Of a stretch of DNA of 64,000 nucleotides, positions 1 to 11,225 are shown piece after piece (the stretch's first letter is position 1; the number at the start of each line of letters is the position of its first letter). The notes beneath the pieces were generated by a model. That model worked only from the letters and a program-made list of their open reading frames with translations, had not been told where the DNA came from and did no database searches. Position numbers and translations under genes: made by a program. The stretch comes from Branchiostoma belcheri (lineage: Eukaryota; Chordata; Leptocardii; Amphioxiformes; Branchiostomatidae), in contig NW_017803490.1 of the NCBI RefSeq assembly GCF_001625305.1, positions 532,049 to 596,048 on the forward strand. The letters run 5' to 3'.

Positions 1-1
1 C

Positions 2-1679
2 GTGGACAGCTCCACCTTCCGAGATCTGCATATCACAGTGGAGGCTTCCGGACAGTATAATTTCCAATCATGCAGGATCCCAGTCCCTTCTAAGTTGAAG
101 GTCCCGGTCTGGCGCCAGCTTTTACAGGACTACCCAGACAAAGAGATCTGTGATTTCTTGGACTTCGGATGGCCTATCGGTTATGTGCTTGATACAACGC
201 CCACCCCGACCTCCCGCAATCATAGGTCAGCCGTGCTGTTCCCTGCAGATGTCGACAGGTATTTAAGGGTTGAAATGGCCTTCGGCGCTATACAGGGCCC
301 TTTCTCGAATCCCCCATTCTCACCTTCCTTTATGACGTCACCGCTGCAGACTGTTCCCAAGAAAGAGTCAATGCATCGCCGCGTCGTCGTTGATCTCAGC
401 TTTCCGGCGGGAGGGTCAGTAAATGATGGAATACCCCCACAGCATTACCTTGGAGAACATTTGGCAATCCCTCTACCAGGCCACTCCGCCTTCGAGCGTT
501 TAATCCGTGACAAAGGGCAGGGCTGTCTACTCTTCAAGAGGGACTTGAGTCGTGCCTATCGCCAAAATACCAGTTGACCCCAAAGACTACAATCTACTGG
601 GTTTTCAGTGGGATGACCAATACTACTTTGACACTGTGTTTCCCTTTGGCCTGCGCTCCGCCAGTATGGCCTGCCAGCGGACAACTTCAGCAGTGCGGTA
701 CATCTACAATGCCCGAGGATTTGACTGTGTCAACTATATTGACGACTTCGGCTCCGCCGAGTTTACAGACCAGGCTGATACAGCTTTTCATGAATTGGCT
801 AGGGTATTCACTGAACTGGGTATTCAAGAATCCCCAGAGAAGGCCTGTCCACCATCCACATACCTAGTGTTTCTTGGCGTTGGTTACGACTCTGTAACCA
901 TGACAAAGTCAGTCACTCCCGAAAGGGTGGACGACACCCTTGCAGAGCTCCGAGTTTGGATTGGCCGGAAACGGGCTCGCAAAAAACAGATCCAGTCCTT
1001 GCTCGGGAAGTTAATGTTCATCACAGTGTGTGTTCCTCAGGGTCGAGTGTTTCTGAATCGGATGATCAACGCCCTGAAAAGGCTTGAAGCGACATCATCA
1101 CATGATCAGATTGAACTTGGACTTCAGAAAGGACATCAACTGGTGGGCCAGTTTCCTGCCCGAGTTCAACGGAGTGCGTCTGATCCCCATGTCACCGTGG
1201 TGCCCCCGGGCGAAGTGTTCGCCACAGATGCCTGCCTGTCCGGATGTGGTGGCATTGCAGGTCACCGGTTCTTTCACCGACAGTTTCCCCCGTGTATCAC
1301 CCAACAAGATCTACCTATTCATTGTCTCGAGCTGCTAACGGTGATTGTCTCGTGCAAACTGTGGGCTTCCGCGTGGGCGGGCAAGAGACTGATGCTTGCC
1401 TGCGACAATGAGGCTTCCGTACACGTCATTAACTCTGGCCGTGCTTCAGATCCGTTCTTCCAGGAGTGTGCGCGGGAGTTGGTGTACCTACAAGCAATCT
1501 ACGACTTTCAGCTGGCAGCACAACATATACCAGGCGACCAGAACACTATCCCTGACTGGTTGAGTAGGTGGCACCTGCACCCATCTTATGCACGAAGGTT
1601 CAGCGCCGCCGTACTGATCGCAGAATGTGTAGAAGACGAGGTGCTGGACGAGATGTTCAAATTTACTCATGTCTGGTAA
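2..1679 (+). pseudogene. Reverse transcriptase-RNase H ORF of the YR retrotransposon, frameshifted
   Basis: The product would copy element RNA into DNA and degrade the RNA strand. The open frame from base 2 (open to the left edge) runs to 577; the same protein resumes in another frame and continues to 1679. The break is a one-base shift in the A-rich stretch near 563-568. Motifs: an RRVVVDLS box and KRDLSRAY box before the break, then YIDDF (RT catalytic box) near 737-751. RNase H residues are recognisable in ATDACLSGCGG (about 1221), the LELL glutamate (about 1327), ACDNEAS (about 1399) and the QHIPGDQN..PDWLSR end (about 1519-1570). The stop at 1677-1679 is followed three bases later by the recombinase frame. 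The RT and RNase H assignments are firm; whether the frameshift is real decay or a homopolymer error cannot be told from one sequence. Confidence 0.85.
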
Positions 1680-1682
1680 TTT

Positions 1683-2693
1683 GTGTTTCCCCCAGGCGCA
1701 CGACTACAGTGGCACCTTCTCGAGATAGACACGAGAGCGACCCAGGCTGCGGTTTTCAACATCAGCACCGCTCGCAACCATCAGACCCACATCAACACCT
1801 ACCTGGATTTCTGCAAGTATTTCCACCTCACTCCCATGCCCGCTTCCGCGCACCAAATTGCGTGTTACGCACAGTTCCTCTCCCGCACACTCCGTTCGCC
1901 TGACTCAATCTCACACTACATGTCTACCGTCAAACTACTTCACCGCATGAACGGATTTACCGACTACACTCTCCAGCATTTCGAAATCACACACACAATG
2001 AAAGGACTCCGGAAGAAGTTGCAACACCGCCCGCGTCAGCATACCTTGGTGGACGTGGCCTTACTGACGCGTCTGCATGGCTGTTTCAATCATGACACCC
2101 AAAAAGATGCCGCAGTCTGGGCTGCTCTGCTCTTCTGCTTCTTCACCTTCTTCCGCCGCTCCAACGTTGTCCTCGACTCCAAGACGTCGTTCGATCCGAA
2201 ACGTCATCTCCAACGCAAGGACGTACTGACGTCCCCCTCTGGTCTACTAGTCTATACCAAGTGGTCCAAGACTCTGCAGCACCGTGAACGTGTTCTACAA
2301 ATTCCCTTGGTCCCAATACCAGACTCCGTCCTATGCCCAGTCTCTGCATATCAACACATGTGCACTTTAATCCCCGCGTCTCCTGATTCACCAGCCTTCG
2401 TCCTGCCAAGTTCGACAAACACTGCTCGCCCGCTGACCACTTCCGTCCTGGAGAAGGCTCTAGCCAAGGCTATCAAGGCCCTGGCCCTCCCCAAGGGTGC
2501 AGTCACCCTCCACGATCTGCGCAGGGGTGGGTACACCCTCGCCTTCCAGGCGGGCGTTCCGAGAGAGCTACGTCAGCTCCACGGGGACTGGAAATCAGAT
2601 GCAGACCATCTCTACCTGACGGCCAACATCCGCGATCGCCTGAAGCTACCATCTGCTCTGAGGGACTACATCCTCCGACATACGAGCACATGA
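1683..2693 (+). CDS. Tyrosine recombinase of the YR retrotransposon
   Basis: An intact 336-aa ORF. In YR retrotransposons this enzyme inserts the DNA copy by site-specific recombination instead of an integrase, so no target duplication is expected. The C-terminal half shows the family signature: an arginine in FFRRSNVVLD (about residues 156-165), then HDLRRGGY (HxxR, about 276), then LHGDW (the second H/W, about 298), and the nucleophile tyrosine in DHLYL (about 309). The N-terminal half looks like the SAM-like core-binding domain. It directly follows the RNase H frame, consistent with expression from one transcript. The exact start is uncertain because the first methionine lies only a few bases after the upstream stop. 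Confidence 0.85.
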   Translation: MFPPGARLQWHLLEIDTRATQAAVFNISTARNHQTHINTYLDFCKYFHLTPMPASAHQIACYAQFLSRTLRSPDSISHYMSTVKLLHRMNGFTDYTLQHFEITHTMKGLRKKLQHRPRQHTLVDVALLTRLHGCFNHDTQKDAAVWAALLFCFFTFFRRSNVVLDSKTSFDPKRHLQRKDVLTSPSGLLVYTKWSKTLQHRERVLQIPLVPIPDSVLCPVSAYQHMCTLIPASPDSPAFVLPSSTNTARPLTTSVLEKALAKAIKALALPKGAVTLHDLRRGGYTLAFQAGVPRELRQLHGDWKSDADHLYLTANIRDRLKLPSALRDYILRHTST

Positions 2694-3177
2694 ACTCTCT
2701 ATGAATGAGGACTCTTGGCACATGTTCACTGTTATTATGTAACTGATGTTAACGGGCCGAGCTCCTTAACGCTACGGAGCCGACTGTTCCTCATGTAACT
2801 ATGTTCGATTTCAGTATTTAGGAAATGTAGATCTTAAGACATAGAGACGTTTGTTCTTTCCTAGTTTCCCCCTTTAACTTAGTTACAACCCTTGTTCTTC
2901 TAATGTTGCACGCGTTGACCCAGATGTATTACAGCCTGGTATGTTTCCTCGTTTATCTAGTTGTTGCCGCAAACCGTTAAGCTCCACTTGCTTTATGTCA
3001 GATTTTCCAGCAATATCCTGTATGTAACTCCGAGCACTTCATCCACTAGTTAGTTAGCAAGTTGGCTAGTTTGTTAGTTAGTCTATAGCACTAGTTGTTT
3101 AGTTCCCATGTGTTGGGTGGGCGGTTCCTCTCCTCTCCTCATACCTTCCTGCTTTGGCCGTCTCGCTCTCTCGACCC
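2694..3177 (+). other. 3' non-coding region of the YR retrotransposon
   Basis: There is no ORF of note. It lies between the recombinase stop and repeat B1, and I see no other feature in it. Confidence 0.5.
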
Positions 3178-3268
3178 TGGCGCTCAGAGGTCTTTTTCTC
3201 CTTACATCGATTAAAAGCTCTGAATTCGGCCAAATGCAGGTCTCAGTCTCTCTCTTTTAAGTGTAATC
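3178..3268 (+). repeat. Split direct repeat B1 of the YR element
   Basis: A 91-bp block beginning TGGCGCTCAGAGG and ending AAGTGTAATC. I read it as identical to 3486-3576. Confidence 0.9.
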
Positions 3269-3485
3269 ATGTTGGGATTGCGCAATAGGCGTAATTCCCG
3301 GGGATTGCACTGGAGATTGAGGAGTTGGGTCGCCCCCCTCTAAGGGGAAGCCAGGGGCGCATGCGCATTAGCCTGTTCATTTTCCAACCGAAAGGGAGCA
3401 GCCATTTTCGGTCCTTTAGCAACCCACCCTCCCTCCCACAATGCAACAGGCTCAGCATTTGCGCCAATGGCTTTCTCTCCACACA

Positions 3486-3576
3486 TGGCGCTCAGAGGTC
3501 TTTTTCTCCTTACATCGATTAAAAGCTCTGAATTCGGCCAAATGCAGGTCTCAGTCTCTCTCTTTTAAGTGTAATC
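3486..3576 (+). repeat. Split direct repeat B2 of the YR element (3' end)
   Basis: Second copy of the 91-bp block. It marks the probable 3' terminus of the element; the 217 bp between B1 and B2 would be the A2 repeat, whose partner A1 should lie to the left of the window. Confidence 0.85.
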
Positions 3577-4768
3577 TTTGTTGTACTAGTACTTGTGTAA
3601 GATGTTGAAGTTAGCTCCCATTTCAGATTCAAGCTCAGAAGAGGAGCAGTAAGATCTGTAATTAGGTTCTGTTTTATACGGTGCACCCAAAAATTTTTTG
3701 TGCACCTAAGTTTTTAGGTTGGGTGCACCAGTGCACCTATTCCCAAAAAATTATGAATATTTTCGAGTCCTGAACTCCAACTCTAGATGCGTCACAGTAT
3801 AAACACAGCATATCCGCAGATATAAAACTATTTTCAGCGAATGAGATATATTGCCTAAAACACCTGACGTATGGCATGAAAAAAAGTGAACCTAAAATGC
3901 CTTAACATACTGTGTTTATCAAAGTTTACAAAGACTAGTTTTTCTACTAAGACATCATGTTGCGTTGTGTTAAATTTTTGGACTGCCTGCCCCCCTCCCA
4001 CACTCAGAACGTTGCAGCTGTCAACTGTACAGATAGGAGGTGGCCTAAACTCTTCACTTACCTTGTAGAGTAAGCAACAGCAATACGGCACAAGTAGAAC
4101 CCGTCTGCATGTTTGTGTGGTTAGGATATGGTCCGTTTTGTTGGATATTTTGGGCTTCTACAGTTCTCCGTAAGCCTTTCGCTGCTGATTTTGTTATGGT
4201 AATTATGCAGAACGTGCCATTCTTGTTGGGGGGTGCTAGGAGAAAAGTAAAAAAAAAATACCAGGATGTGTAGTCAGGTCAAGGTGTTGGATGTATTTAA
4301 TAAGTAACGAAATACTTTATTTTTTTGTACAAAATCAGCAAAATATTTACAGGTTTGTTAAAAAAAGTAAAGTTGTATTGTTTTCACCGGTGCCGTGGGG
4401 AGCTGCCATGTTGGATTATGACGTCATGCAGGCGCCATCTTGTTTCCATGCTTCTGTACATGCTTCTGTCAGAATTACTAGTATCCAAGGACTATCTGAT
4501 ATGCTTTTGATTAACAATGGTTTGTTTCTTTAAGTGAAGAAAAAACGAATAAGACTTACTCTTTGGACAGAATATATGTGATTACTTCACGTAACATTGA
4601 CATATAAGTCTTGAAGTTAAACTTATATCATAGCAAATCTTGATTAAACAATGTAGTTAGCCTTTTAAAAATCATTGATCATTAAACTTAGTGTGGCCCA
4701 TGAGTTTAGTTCAGTTCAGTTCTGTTCTGTTCTGTTCATAGAGAGAGTTTCTATATAATAGCATTGTT
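3577..4768. other. Intergenic, no gene recognised
   Basis: AT-rich. A short palindrome-prone patch around 3680-3745 repeats the word GTGCACC. Small ORFs here have no recognisable content. A CAGTT/TGTTC-type microsatellite lies at about 4708-4738, just downstream of the kinase gene. Confidence 0.5.
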
Positions 4769-4773
4769 TTATT
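4768..4773 (-). promoter_or_regulatory. AATAAA polyadenylation signal overlapping the RTK stop codon
   Basis: On the minus strand the last codons read TGG CAA TAA AAC, so the TAA stop (4769-4771) lies inside AATAAA. This would give a very short 3' UTR if used. Confidence 0.45.
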
Positions 4774-7477
4774 GCCATGAAATGCCATGATTGACGAGAT
4801 GGGCCGCATGTCTAGGTGGCCTCAACTGGTCTAACTTTTGCAGTAGCAGTTCAGGAGTCGGCCGCTTTGAGGGGTCTACTATCCAGCAGGACCTGATGAT
4901 GCGGTACACCGGCAGCGGACAGTTCTCCGGCTGCTGCAGACGGACGCCTTTCTTCAGCAGAGCCAACATCGTGCAGACGTCCGGGTGCATGGGGCCTCCA
5001 GCGTAGCGCGGCTCTTCCCCGAAGCTGGCGATCTCCCACAGCAGCACGCCGTACGACCACACGTCACTCTCACACGTGTACACCCCGTCCCGTAACGACT
5101 CCACGGCCATCCACTTCAGCGGCAACAGCTCCTCCTCCCCGCCCTGGTTCGTGCGTTCGTACGCCGACGACACGTAGACGTCGCGCGATAGTCCGAAATC
5201 CGCGATCTTAGCCACTTTTCTGTCGCTGATGACGACGTTACGGGCTGCGATGTCTCTGTGGACGATCTTCAGACGTGCCAGCTCTTCTAACCCACTGGCC
5301 ACGCCAGAAGCAAAACCGAGACGTTCTAACAGTTTCCTTTGTCCTGTGACTTTGAGTTGTTCTCTCAAACCCCACAGGTACCGACGCAGTTCCTCATTGG
5401 CCGCGTACTCTACAACAATGTACTGTGGGTCGGATTTAGTCAGAACTCCGTAAAACTTCACCACGTTCAGATGCCCCTCTTTGTCCTCGTGGATTCTCGC
5501 GAGGATGCCCATTTCTCGGCGAAAGTCGCGGACTGCAGACGGCGTCTTGCGGTCAGGCCGGAGACTTTTGGCGGCAACCAGAACCTCGTAGCCCGCCGGC
5601 ACGCGCAGTCTTCCCCGTACCACATGGCCGAACTCTCCCTCCCCGATCATGTGCTCCAAACTGATGTCCTCTTTCTCTATCTCCCACGACGAGAGGGCCT
5701 CCATTTCTATGTCCACTATGTTCACTGTATGTAGGACACTTCGATTTTTCAGCCTGTGTTTTGCCAGGAGCACAATTATGATGCTGCCAACCATAACCAT
5801 AGAAGGAAGACTGGAAGCTAATACTATAACAACGACTTGGTTATTTTCAAATTTGGGGACGTACTCACAATATTCGCCTGACTGCCCCTCTACACAAATG
5901 CAGGTGCCATTTACTGCATCACATGAGGTGTTGTTCTGGCAGCGACAGGACATGCTGCAATTCCAACCGAAACTGCCAGGAGCGCAAGTGTACTGACACC
6001 TGTTTCCATGCCGACCGGGAGGACACAGACACCCCTCCCACCTGTCACACGTCCCTCCGTACTCACAGTCACACACTTGGCTACAAACTTCTCCGTAATA
6101 GTTGGGTCGGCATTTGGTGGCGTTTATGGCAAAAGTTGTACTAATTACTTCACCATCTAAAGCTTTTACCACGCAAGTGTAACCACCGTTAGCTGATTCT
6201 GAGATTGGCAGAAAGTTGATAGAACGGTTCTGTGTTACCCCTTCGTCAATGATTTTTGTGTCATTGTTAGATTTTTCTGCTCGATAAACCCACGTCATAT
6301 TTGCTACTTGGATGTGTGGGGCCAGGCAGGTCAAGGTCATATTGGTACCGATGTAGTTCACGGCAGAATCGCCAGGTGACGCAATGATGACGACCTCGGG
6401 CCAGGGAATATCACAGGCCCTCCCTCTCCAGCCCGGGTGGCACTCACAGGCACCGTTAAACCCATGGCAGCGGGCACCGTTCTCACAAACACAGTCCTTG
6501 TCACAGTACAGTCCATACCTGCCCTCGGGACATCCTGTAATGTCGAACTGCAATATGATCTCCAAGGGCCATGTGTTTTCGTACCATGTGACGTTAGCAC
6601 CACATTGTATCCAATAGGACGAAGTGGACCATATCTCAGTTATCTCTAACAGTGCTACATAGCCTACACTTTCTGTTACGTCGCATCGACCACCCTGTGC
6701 CCACTCAGGCAACATTCTGTCAGAGAAGTAAAGGTTCCAAGCACTAATCTTGCCCACACTTCTCAACTGTCTATTTTGACACTGAAACTCTATCCTCCCT
6801 CCATTCTGAGGTTCGTCAAGCGCCAAACGGAATATGTCTAATGTATTCCACGGATAGTCATGGGGAACAGCAAAACACAGTCGAAGGGAGCAGTTGTTCA
6901 TGATAGCATCATGGGCAACTTCGCGTAATCCTGAAGGGAAGAAAGATGGATACTCTCTCCTGATCCCATTAAGTACCACATCGTAGTGTTCTTCAGTACT
7001 GCTCAGTACGCTATAGTCCTCAGTCGTCGCAGTATCAGGTAGGACTGGTGTTTCACACCGCTTGTTGTAGTGTGGCGGGAATCCTGACACGTCTGTGACC
7101 ACAATTGCGAGGTTTACGCACCAAACTTCGCTGTTGTTGTTGTCTCCAGTATTTGCCAGCTCCAGGGACAGATTGTACCGAGTGCTGTACTCGTAGTCAA
7201 GCGGTGCTGCGACGATTAGAGTCAAGTTATCAACAACAACCTCAAACCGTCTGAGATCGTTGCCTCTGGTGATGTTCACAGTCCACGATGTTCGAGTTTC
7301 CTCTTCTTCTATGAAGCCACCGCCGCCGGCGTCAAGAAAGTCTCGCAGGTGCTTGACTGTGCTGCCGACTGGCGCGTCCTAGCGTACGGTGACGTTTTCG
7401 ACCAAAAACGTCGCGTTTGGGCCGGCCTGGAGGGATGGAATTAGGTTGGCGAGTAGAAACACGACACAAAACGTCAT
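4769..7477 (-). CDS. Intronless receptor tyrosine kinase (cadherin-like, EGF, Ig, Tie-like kinase) with one in-frame stop
   Basis: Single-pass receptor that should phosphorylate tyrosines on itself and substrates at the plasma membrane. The uninterrupted part (836 codons, from 7279) shows: the end of a cadherin-type repeat (LDYE near residue 28, DVSGFPP near 63); an unassigned region; EGF-like 250-290; Ig-like 297-388; EGF-like 390-428 and 432-472; transmembrane segment 481-505; kinase 540-820. Kinase motifs are complete: GEGEFG 546-551, catalytic Lys571, HRDIAARN 674-681, DFG 694-696, activation-loop tyrosines 702 and 707, LKWMAVE 721-727. Reading the same frame upstream gives an ATG at 7475-7477 with a signal peptide (MTFCVVFLLANLIPSLQA) and the start of the cadherin repeat, interrupted only by TAG at 7379-7381 (33rd codon). 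No introns are visible, suggesting a retrogene origin. The EGF spacing and kinase resemble Tie/Tek; the cadherin repeat recalls RET. It may be a recent pseudogene, a null allele or a sequence error; everything else is intact. Confidence 0.85.
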
Positions 7478-7619
7478 CTTCTTCTCACATACACCACAAC
7501 AGTTTCCCTGAAACTGCAGATATCACGGACTGAGTTTTACCTGGTTGGAAAGATGCACACACAAGGGTAAAATTGTGACCGCCCTGTAAGAACATAAACT
7601 TGCCACCAGTCCAACGTTA

Positions 7620-8027
7620 GGCCACAGCATGTAAATTTTATGGATGACATCCTACGCAGACCCCAAATCTAATGCGAGCGGGCGAAAAAAAAAACAAGGC
7701 GGGCCGAAAAAAACAGGGTTCCTACATTTCAAAATTTTGACTCAATCATTGTACAGACGGTTTTGATTCAGTGGGAACATCACATATACACAGACAGCAT
7801 CACATATTACTGCATCAAAGTAAGAAACAAAACATTAAATCAGAGCCTTTTCCTGTCTCCTCTCTTCATAGTTATCTGCCATCCACATTCCGGCATGGCA
7901 ACAGACATGCCTATTTTCGGCATGTTGACCACTGTCAGAAGGCAAAAAAAAATTCTTGTTTTTTTTCCAAAATCAGGCAAATTAATGCGCGCGCTGATGT
8001 CATCCATAAAAATTACTTGCTGTGCCC
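7620..8027 (+). mobile_element. PIF/Harbinger-like MITE, family A, copy 1
   Basis: Ends are inverted (GGCCACAGCATGTAAATTTT at the left; AAATT.CTTGCTGTG.CC at the right) and the element is flanked by TTA on both sides (7617-7619 and 8028-8030). A 3-bp TWA target duplication and GGCC termini fit PIF/Harbinger. Other copies: about 25056, 30733 and 46967. It has no coding capacity. Confidence 0.75.
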
Positions 8028-8799
8028 TTAATAATCCTCAGATTGTAGACTGTAGTTTAATCACAGTCGTTGTTTGCGTACTACAAGCTGATCGGCAGGA
8101 ATTTGTAAAGAATTAGTTGTTAAATGAAACATGCTTGGCGTGTGGGTTTGTGACGAGTGACATACAAACTTGAAAGGCAGGAAAGTTCAACAACCCATTA
8201 TGTCTTCATTCCTACGCCTAGCACGTTTTGTTTTTTTGTTATATATAAATTGCGTGTGCAAATAGACATACAAAATTCTCGTGCTATAGTTGCAACAGGT
8301 AGACGTTTTGTCAATATAATAAGTGACGCGGTTTCATACCAGGACTTGACAACACAAAATCTGTCGTCTGTATATTGTTCTAAACCTTTATATTAACGTC
8401 AACGTCAAGGTCGTGTGAGCTCAAAAGCGGCCTAGCCTTGTGGTACATGTTATGCTCCGACTCATTTTCTGTATATCTAGGCCGATACATTTATAATGCC
8501 ATGCATAAAAGAAATCTTAGAATAGCTGTACATATATATAAGTAGTGTCATTGAATACTGTATCAACTACATGTATATAGTGTAGCGTATTGTAGCATTT
8601 ATATGTAGAATTGTAACATTCTTGGCAATTAATTTAGTCTACACTCTGTTTAGTAGTCATAGAACATGTTTTGCATAGGTACAACTGCTCACTGTACCCT
8701 TCATAAGTATATAGTTTAGCGTAATGTAGAACGTGCGTGTAGTCAGTTGAAATATTTTCTAGCCAGTAGTTCTTTATAACACTCTGTCAGATACAGTAA
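8028..8799. other. Intergenic, nothing recognised
   Basis: AT-rich sequence with only short ORFs. No splice-supported exon or repeat family was identified. Confidence 0.45.
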
Positions 8800-9182
8800 G
8801 GCCATGTTGATTTGATTATATGGATGACATCCGCGCGTGCATGTCTTTTCGGTCGTTTTAAAAAAAAGTTTTCAACCATACTGTAAATCGTACAAAACAG
8901 TTGCAAAATGAGCAAAAATATACCGTAAGTTACAAAAAAAAAACATACCAATGTCGTAGAATGCCAAAATAAAACGAAAAAAGACGAAATTGTAAAGAAA
9001 TGAACTTGAAGACTAGATTATTCGCCAAACCATATTCTGTCCCATTTGTTCAACCTTCATGACCACGTAGATTTCATAATGAAAACAACTTTTTTTTTTG
9101 CAAAACTTTTTTTTATTCGCACGCGCGCATCAATTTTGGGGTTCCCGGAGGATGTCATCCATATAATCAAATCAACATGGCC
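8800..9182 (+). mobile_element. PIF/Harbinger-like MITE, family B, copy 1
   Basis: About 33-bp inverted ends: GGCCATGTTGATTTGATTAT at the left and its complement at 9150-9182, both continuing into ATGGATGACATCC. The left flank is TAA, the right TAG. The same family occurs at 23015 and 63289. Families A and B share the subterminal word ATGGATGACATCC. Confidence 0.75.
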
Positions 9183-9552
9183 TAGGCCTAACCGTTGACC
9201 ATATATGTACCATTATGATAGAATCATACCAACTAGTAACTTTAACATTTGCCACACATTGTGACAATCGTTGTGCAATAAACTTTGACTTGACTTGTTA
9301 CATCGCTTTACTGGATAAGGAATGCAGCTTAGACGACTGAATAAGGCATCGTTTTTTTTATCACGTTTGTGTCTAGTTAATCGGCTAGAAAATGTCAAAG
9401 GAACTACAGGAAAAAACAAGTAAAATCTGAGATTTTATACCTCCGGGCTTTTTATTGTATATTTTTATATAGGGTTTTAAACAAAGAATTTATCGAGACC
9501 GGACACCCCTCTGTGTGAGGGGTCATAAAGTGTCCGAGCTAGAGAGAGTTTG

Positions 9553-10571
9553 TCAGGCGTCCTGTTTACTAGTATCGTCAGTATGGTCGTCCTTCTTGGC
9601 CTCTTTGCGGCGACGACAATCGGCCTCGGAGTGTTTGTAGCGCTGGCCCGTCTTGTCCCAGCAGAAAAGGCAAGCGTGGTCGAACTTGCAGGAGGTGGTA
9701 GTGCAGCCGTTCTTGTTGTATCGGAAGCATAACTTTGTGGACCGCGATTTCTCGCCGGACGCCGTGGGGGGTGCGCTCTTGGGTTTCAGCTTGGAAGTGT
9801 CCCCGTCGAAGAAAAACTCCTTGAGTGTGTTCCAGTCAGAGCTCCAGGTACCCGTGTTGGATTGGAGTGCACGCTGTACTGCTGCACTGTGGAAGGCGCG
9901 TACAACTGACCATTTGTACCGGGCCAGACGGTTGCACGTGTACTGTAGCAGGAGGATCCGTCCGAGTCTCTCCTCTTCCGTCAGCTCGTCGGACAGGAGG
10001 AGCCCATGCTACCGCTGAGGAATTCCTCCGGGGTGAGGTCGTCGTAGCTTTTCACGTCGGCGGACTCGCAATTGAAAACGAATGACTCTGGAGAGAGTAC
10101 TTTTCGCTTACCTTTTGAGGGGGGCGGCTTGGTAACGGAGGCGCCGTCCAGATGAGCCAGTTTTTCGTCCACCATGGTCAGCAGCTGGGAGTCTTTTCGG
10201 AGTTGATCCAGGGTGACGTCTGCGTCGCCGAGCAGAGCCGCCACGCCGGCAGAGGATCCCGTGCCAGGGACGGTAGGAGGGTGAGGTGAGGCGGTCGTCA
10301 GGCGTTGTAGCTTCTTTTCTAGTTCCTGCACTTCGTGTCGGAGCTCTGCGTCGCGGATTGCCGCCTCTAGCTCCGCTTTTCTTTCTTGCAGAGCGGCTGT
10401 GTCCAGCTGGGTGGTCTTGCCGGTGGTCTCGCCGGTGTTGCTGGAGGTAGAAGAATCCGTCGAGTTGTTCCTTTTGCAGTCATTCCCCGCTTCTCCGGCT
10501 TTGTGGGTAGATAACGGTTCCCCGCAGCCGGTACAGAGGTTGCCTCGCTTTTTCCTGGGTGAGCGGGGCAT
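9553..10571 (-). pseudogene. Gag-like ORF of a YR/DIRS-type element, frameshifted
   Basis: From the ATG at 10569-10571 the protein begins MPRSPRKKRGNLCTGCGEPL, with a possible Cys/His knuckle. It continues with a Ser/Thr-rich linker and a glutamate-rich coiled coil (ALQERKAELEAAIRDAELR), and stops in frame at about 9981. A one-base shift near 10005 restores a frame running to TGA at 9553-9555; this part carries RILLLQYTCNRLARYKW and a CCCH-type finger (CFRYNKNGCTTTSCKFDHAC). Coiled coil plus late zinc finger fits gag-like ORFs of tyrosine-recombinase retrotransposons. That is an inference from architecture; RT or recombinase sequence is not found next to it. It may be a gag fragment of the same superfamily as the element at the left edge. 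Confidence 0.5.
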
Positions 10572-10689
10572 GGTTGAAACGAAGCTTCGGCAGTTTAGGG
10601 ATGAGCTGACAAATACGTGTTGTCTCCCGCTGGACAAAAACAGACTGAGGAGGAAGGCTGGTGACGCTGAGAGGTCACGGGTCACTAGA

Positions 10690-11220
10690 TAATTAACAGG
10701 TTTGACCCCTCAGGTCCAAACCGCCCCTATACGTGGACCAGACCGAGAATAGCTTAAACACGCCAAAGGTCAACGGTCGCGACCACTTTCACGCTCAAAG
10801 GGGTGTTTTGGGGCCACCAAAAGTCACCATTTTCACGCCCGAAAACACATATGAAATAAAACAAAAGAACGTGCATCATCTGCAGCCTAATAGCAAAACA
10901 TATACCAAGTCTAAAAAGAATCCGTCCACCCAAACACGAGAAACAGTTGCGAACATGAAAATCTAAATCTCTCACAAAACCCTTCCGCGGAAGGATGTCT
11001 CATCCCCCGGAGGTAATAACAGTCTAAAAATAACACAGAATCACTGTGAAGGTATTATTTAGCTCGAGCTCTATTCATTATCAATAAAGAGATGCACAGT
11101 TTTTTTTTTCTATTGAGACATTTATTAGAAGACATGGCGGCAGCACACTCAATGTTTTTCAACTTATTTTCATGCCGCCACTAACGTAGACAAACGTATA
11201 GACGGACAACAGACATACTT
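10690..11220. other. Intergenic, nothing recognised
   Basis: This is the 5' flank of the gag-like ORF. No terminal repeat or exon could be recognised. Confidence 0.4.
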
Positions 11221-11225
11221 ATTTG

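Larger units (their letters stand above)
1..3576 (+). mobile_element. 3' portion of a PAT/Ngaro-like tyrosine-recombinase (YR) retrotransposon
   Basis: Order is RT-RNase H, then tyrosine recombinase, then a 3' region with split direct repeats. A 91-bp sequence at 3178-3268 (B1) recurs at 3486-3576 (B2), separated by 217 bp (A2). A1-ORFs-B1-A2-B2 is the known layout of PAT/Ngaro-type elements; DIRS1-type elements have inverted repeats instead. The left part (gag and A1) lies outside the window. I see no methyltransferase domain after RNase H. The element carries one frameshift, so this copy is probably not autonomous. Confidence 0.85.

Noticed and set aside
1683..2693. Phage or bacterial integrase contamination
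   Set aside because: The recombinase directly follows an RT-RNase H frame and precedes split direct repeats, so it belongs to a eukaryotic YR retrotransposon.
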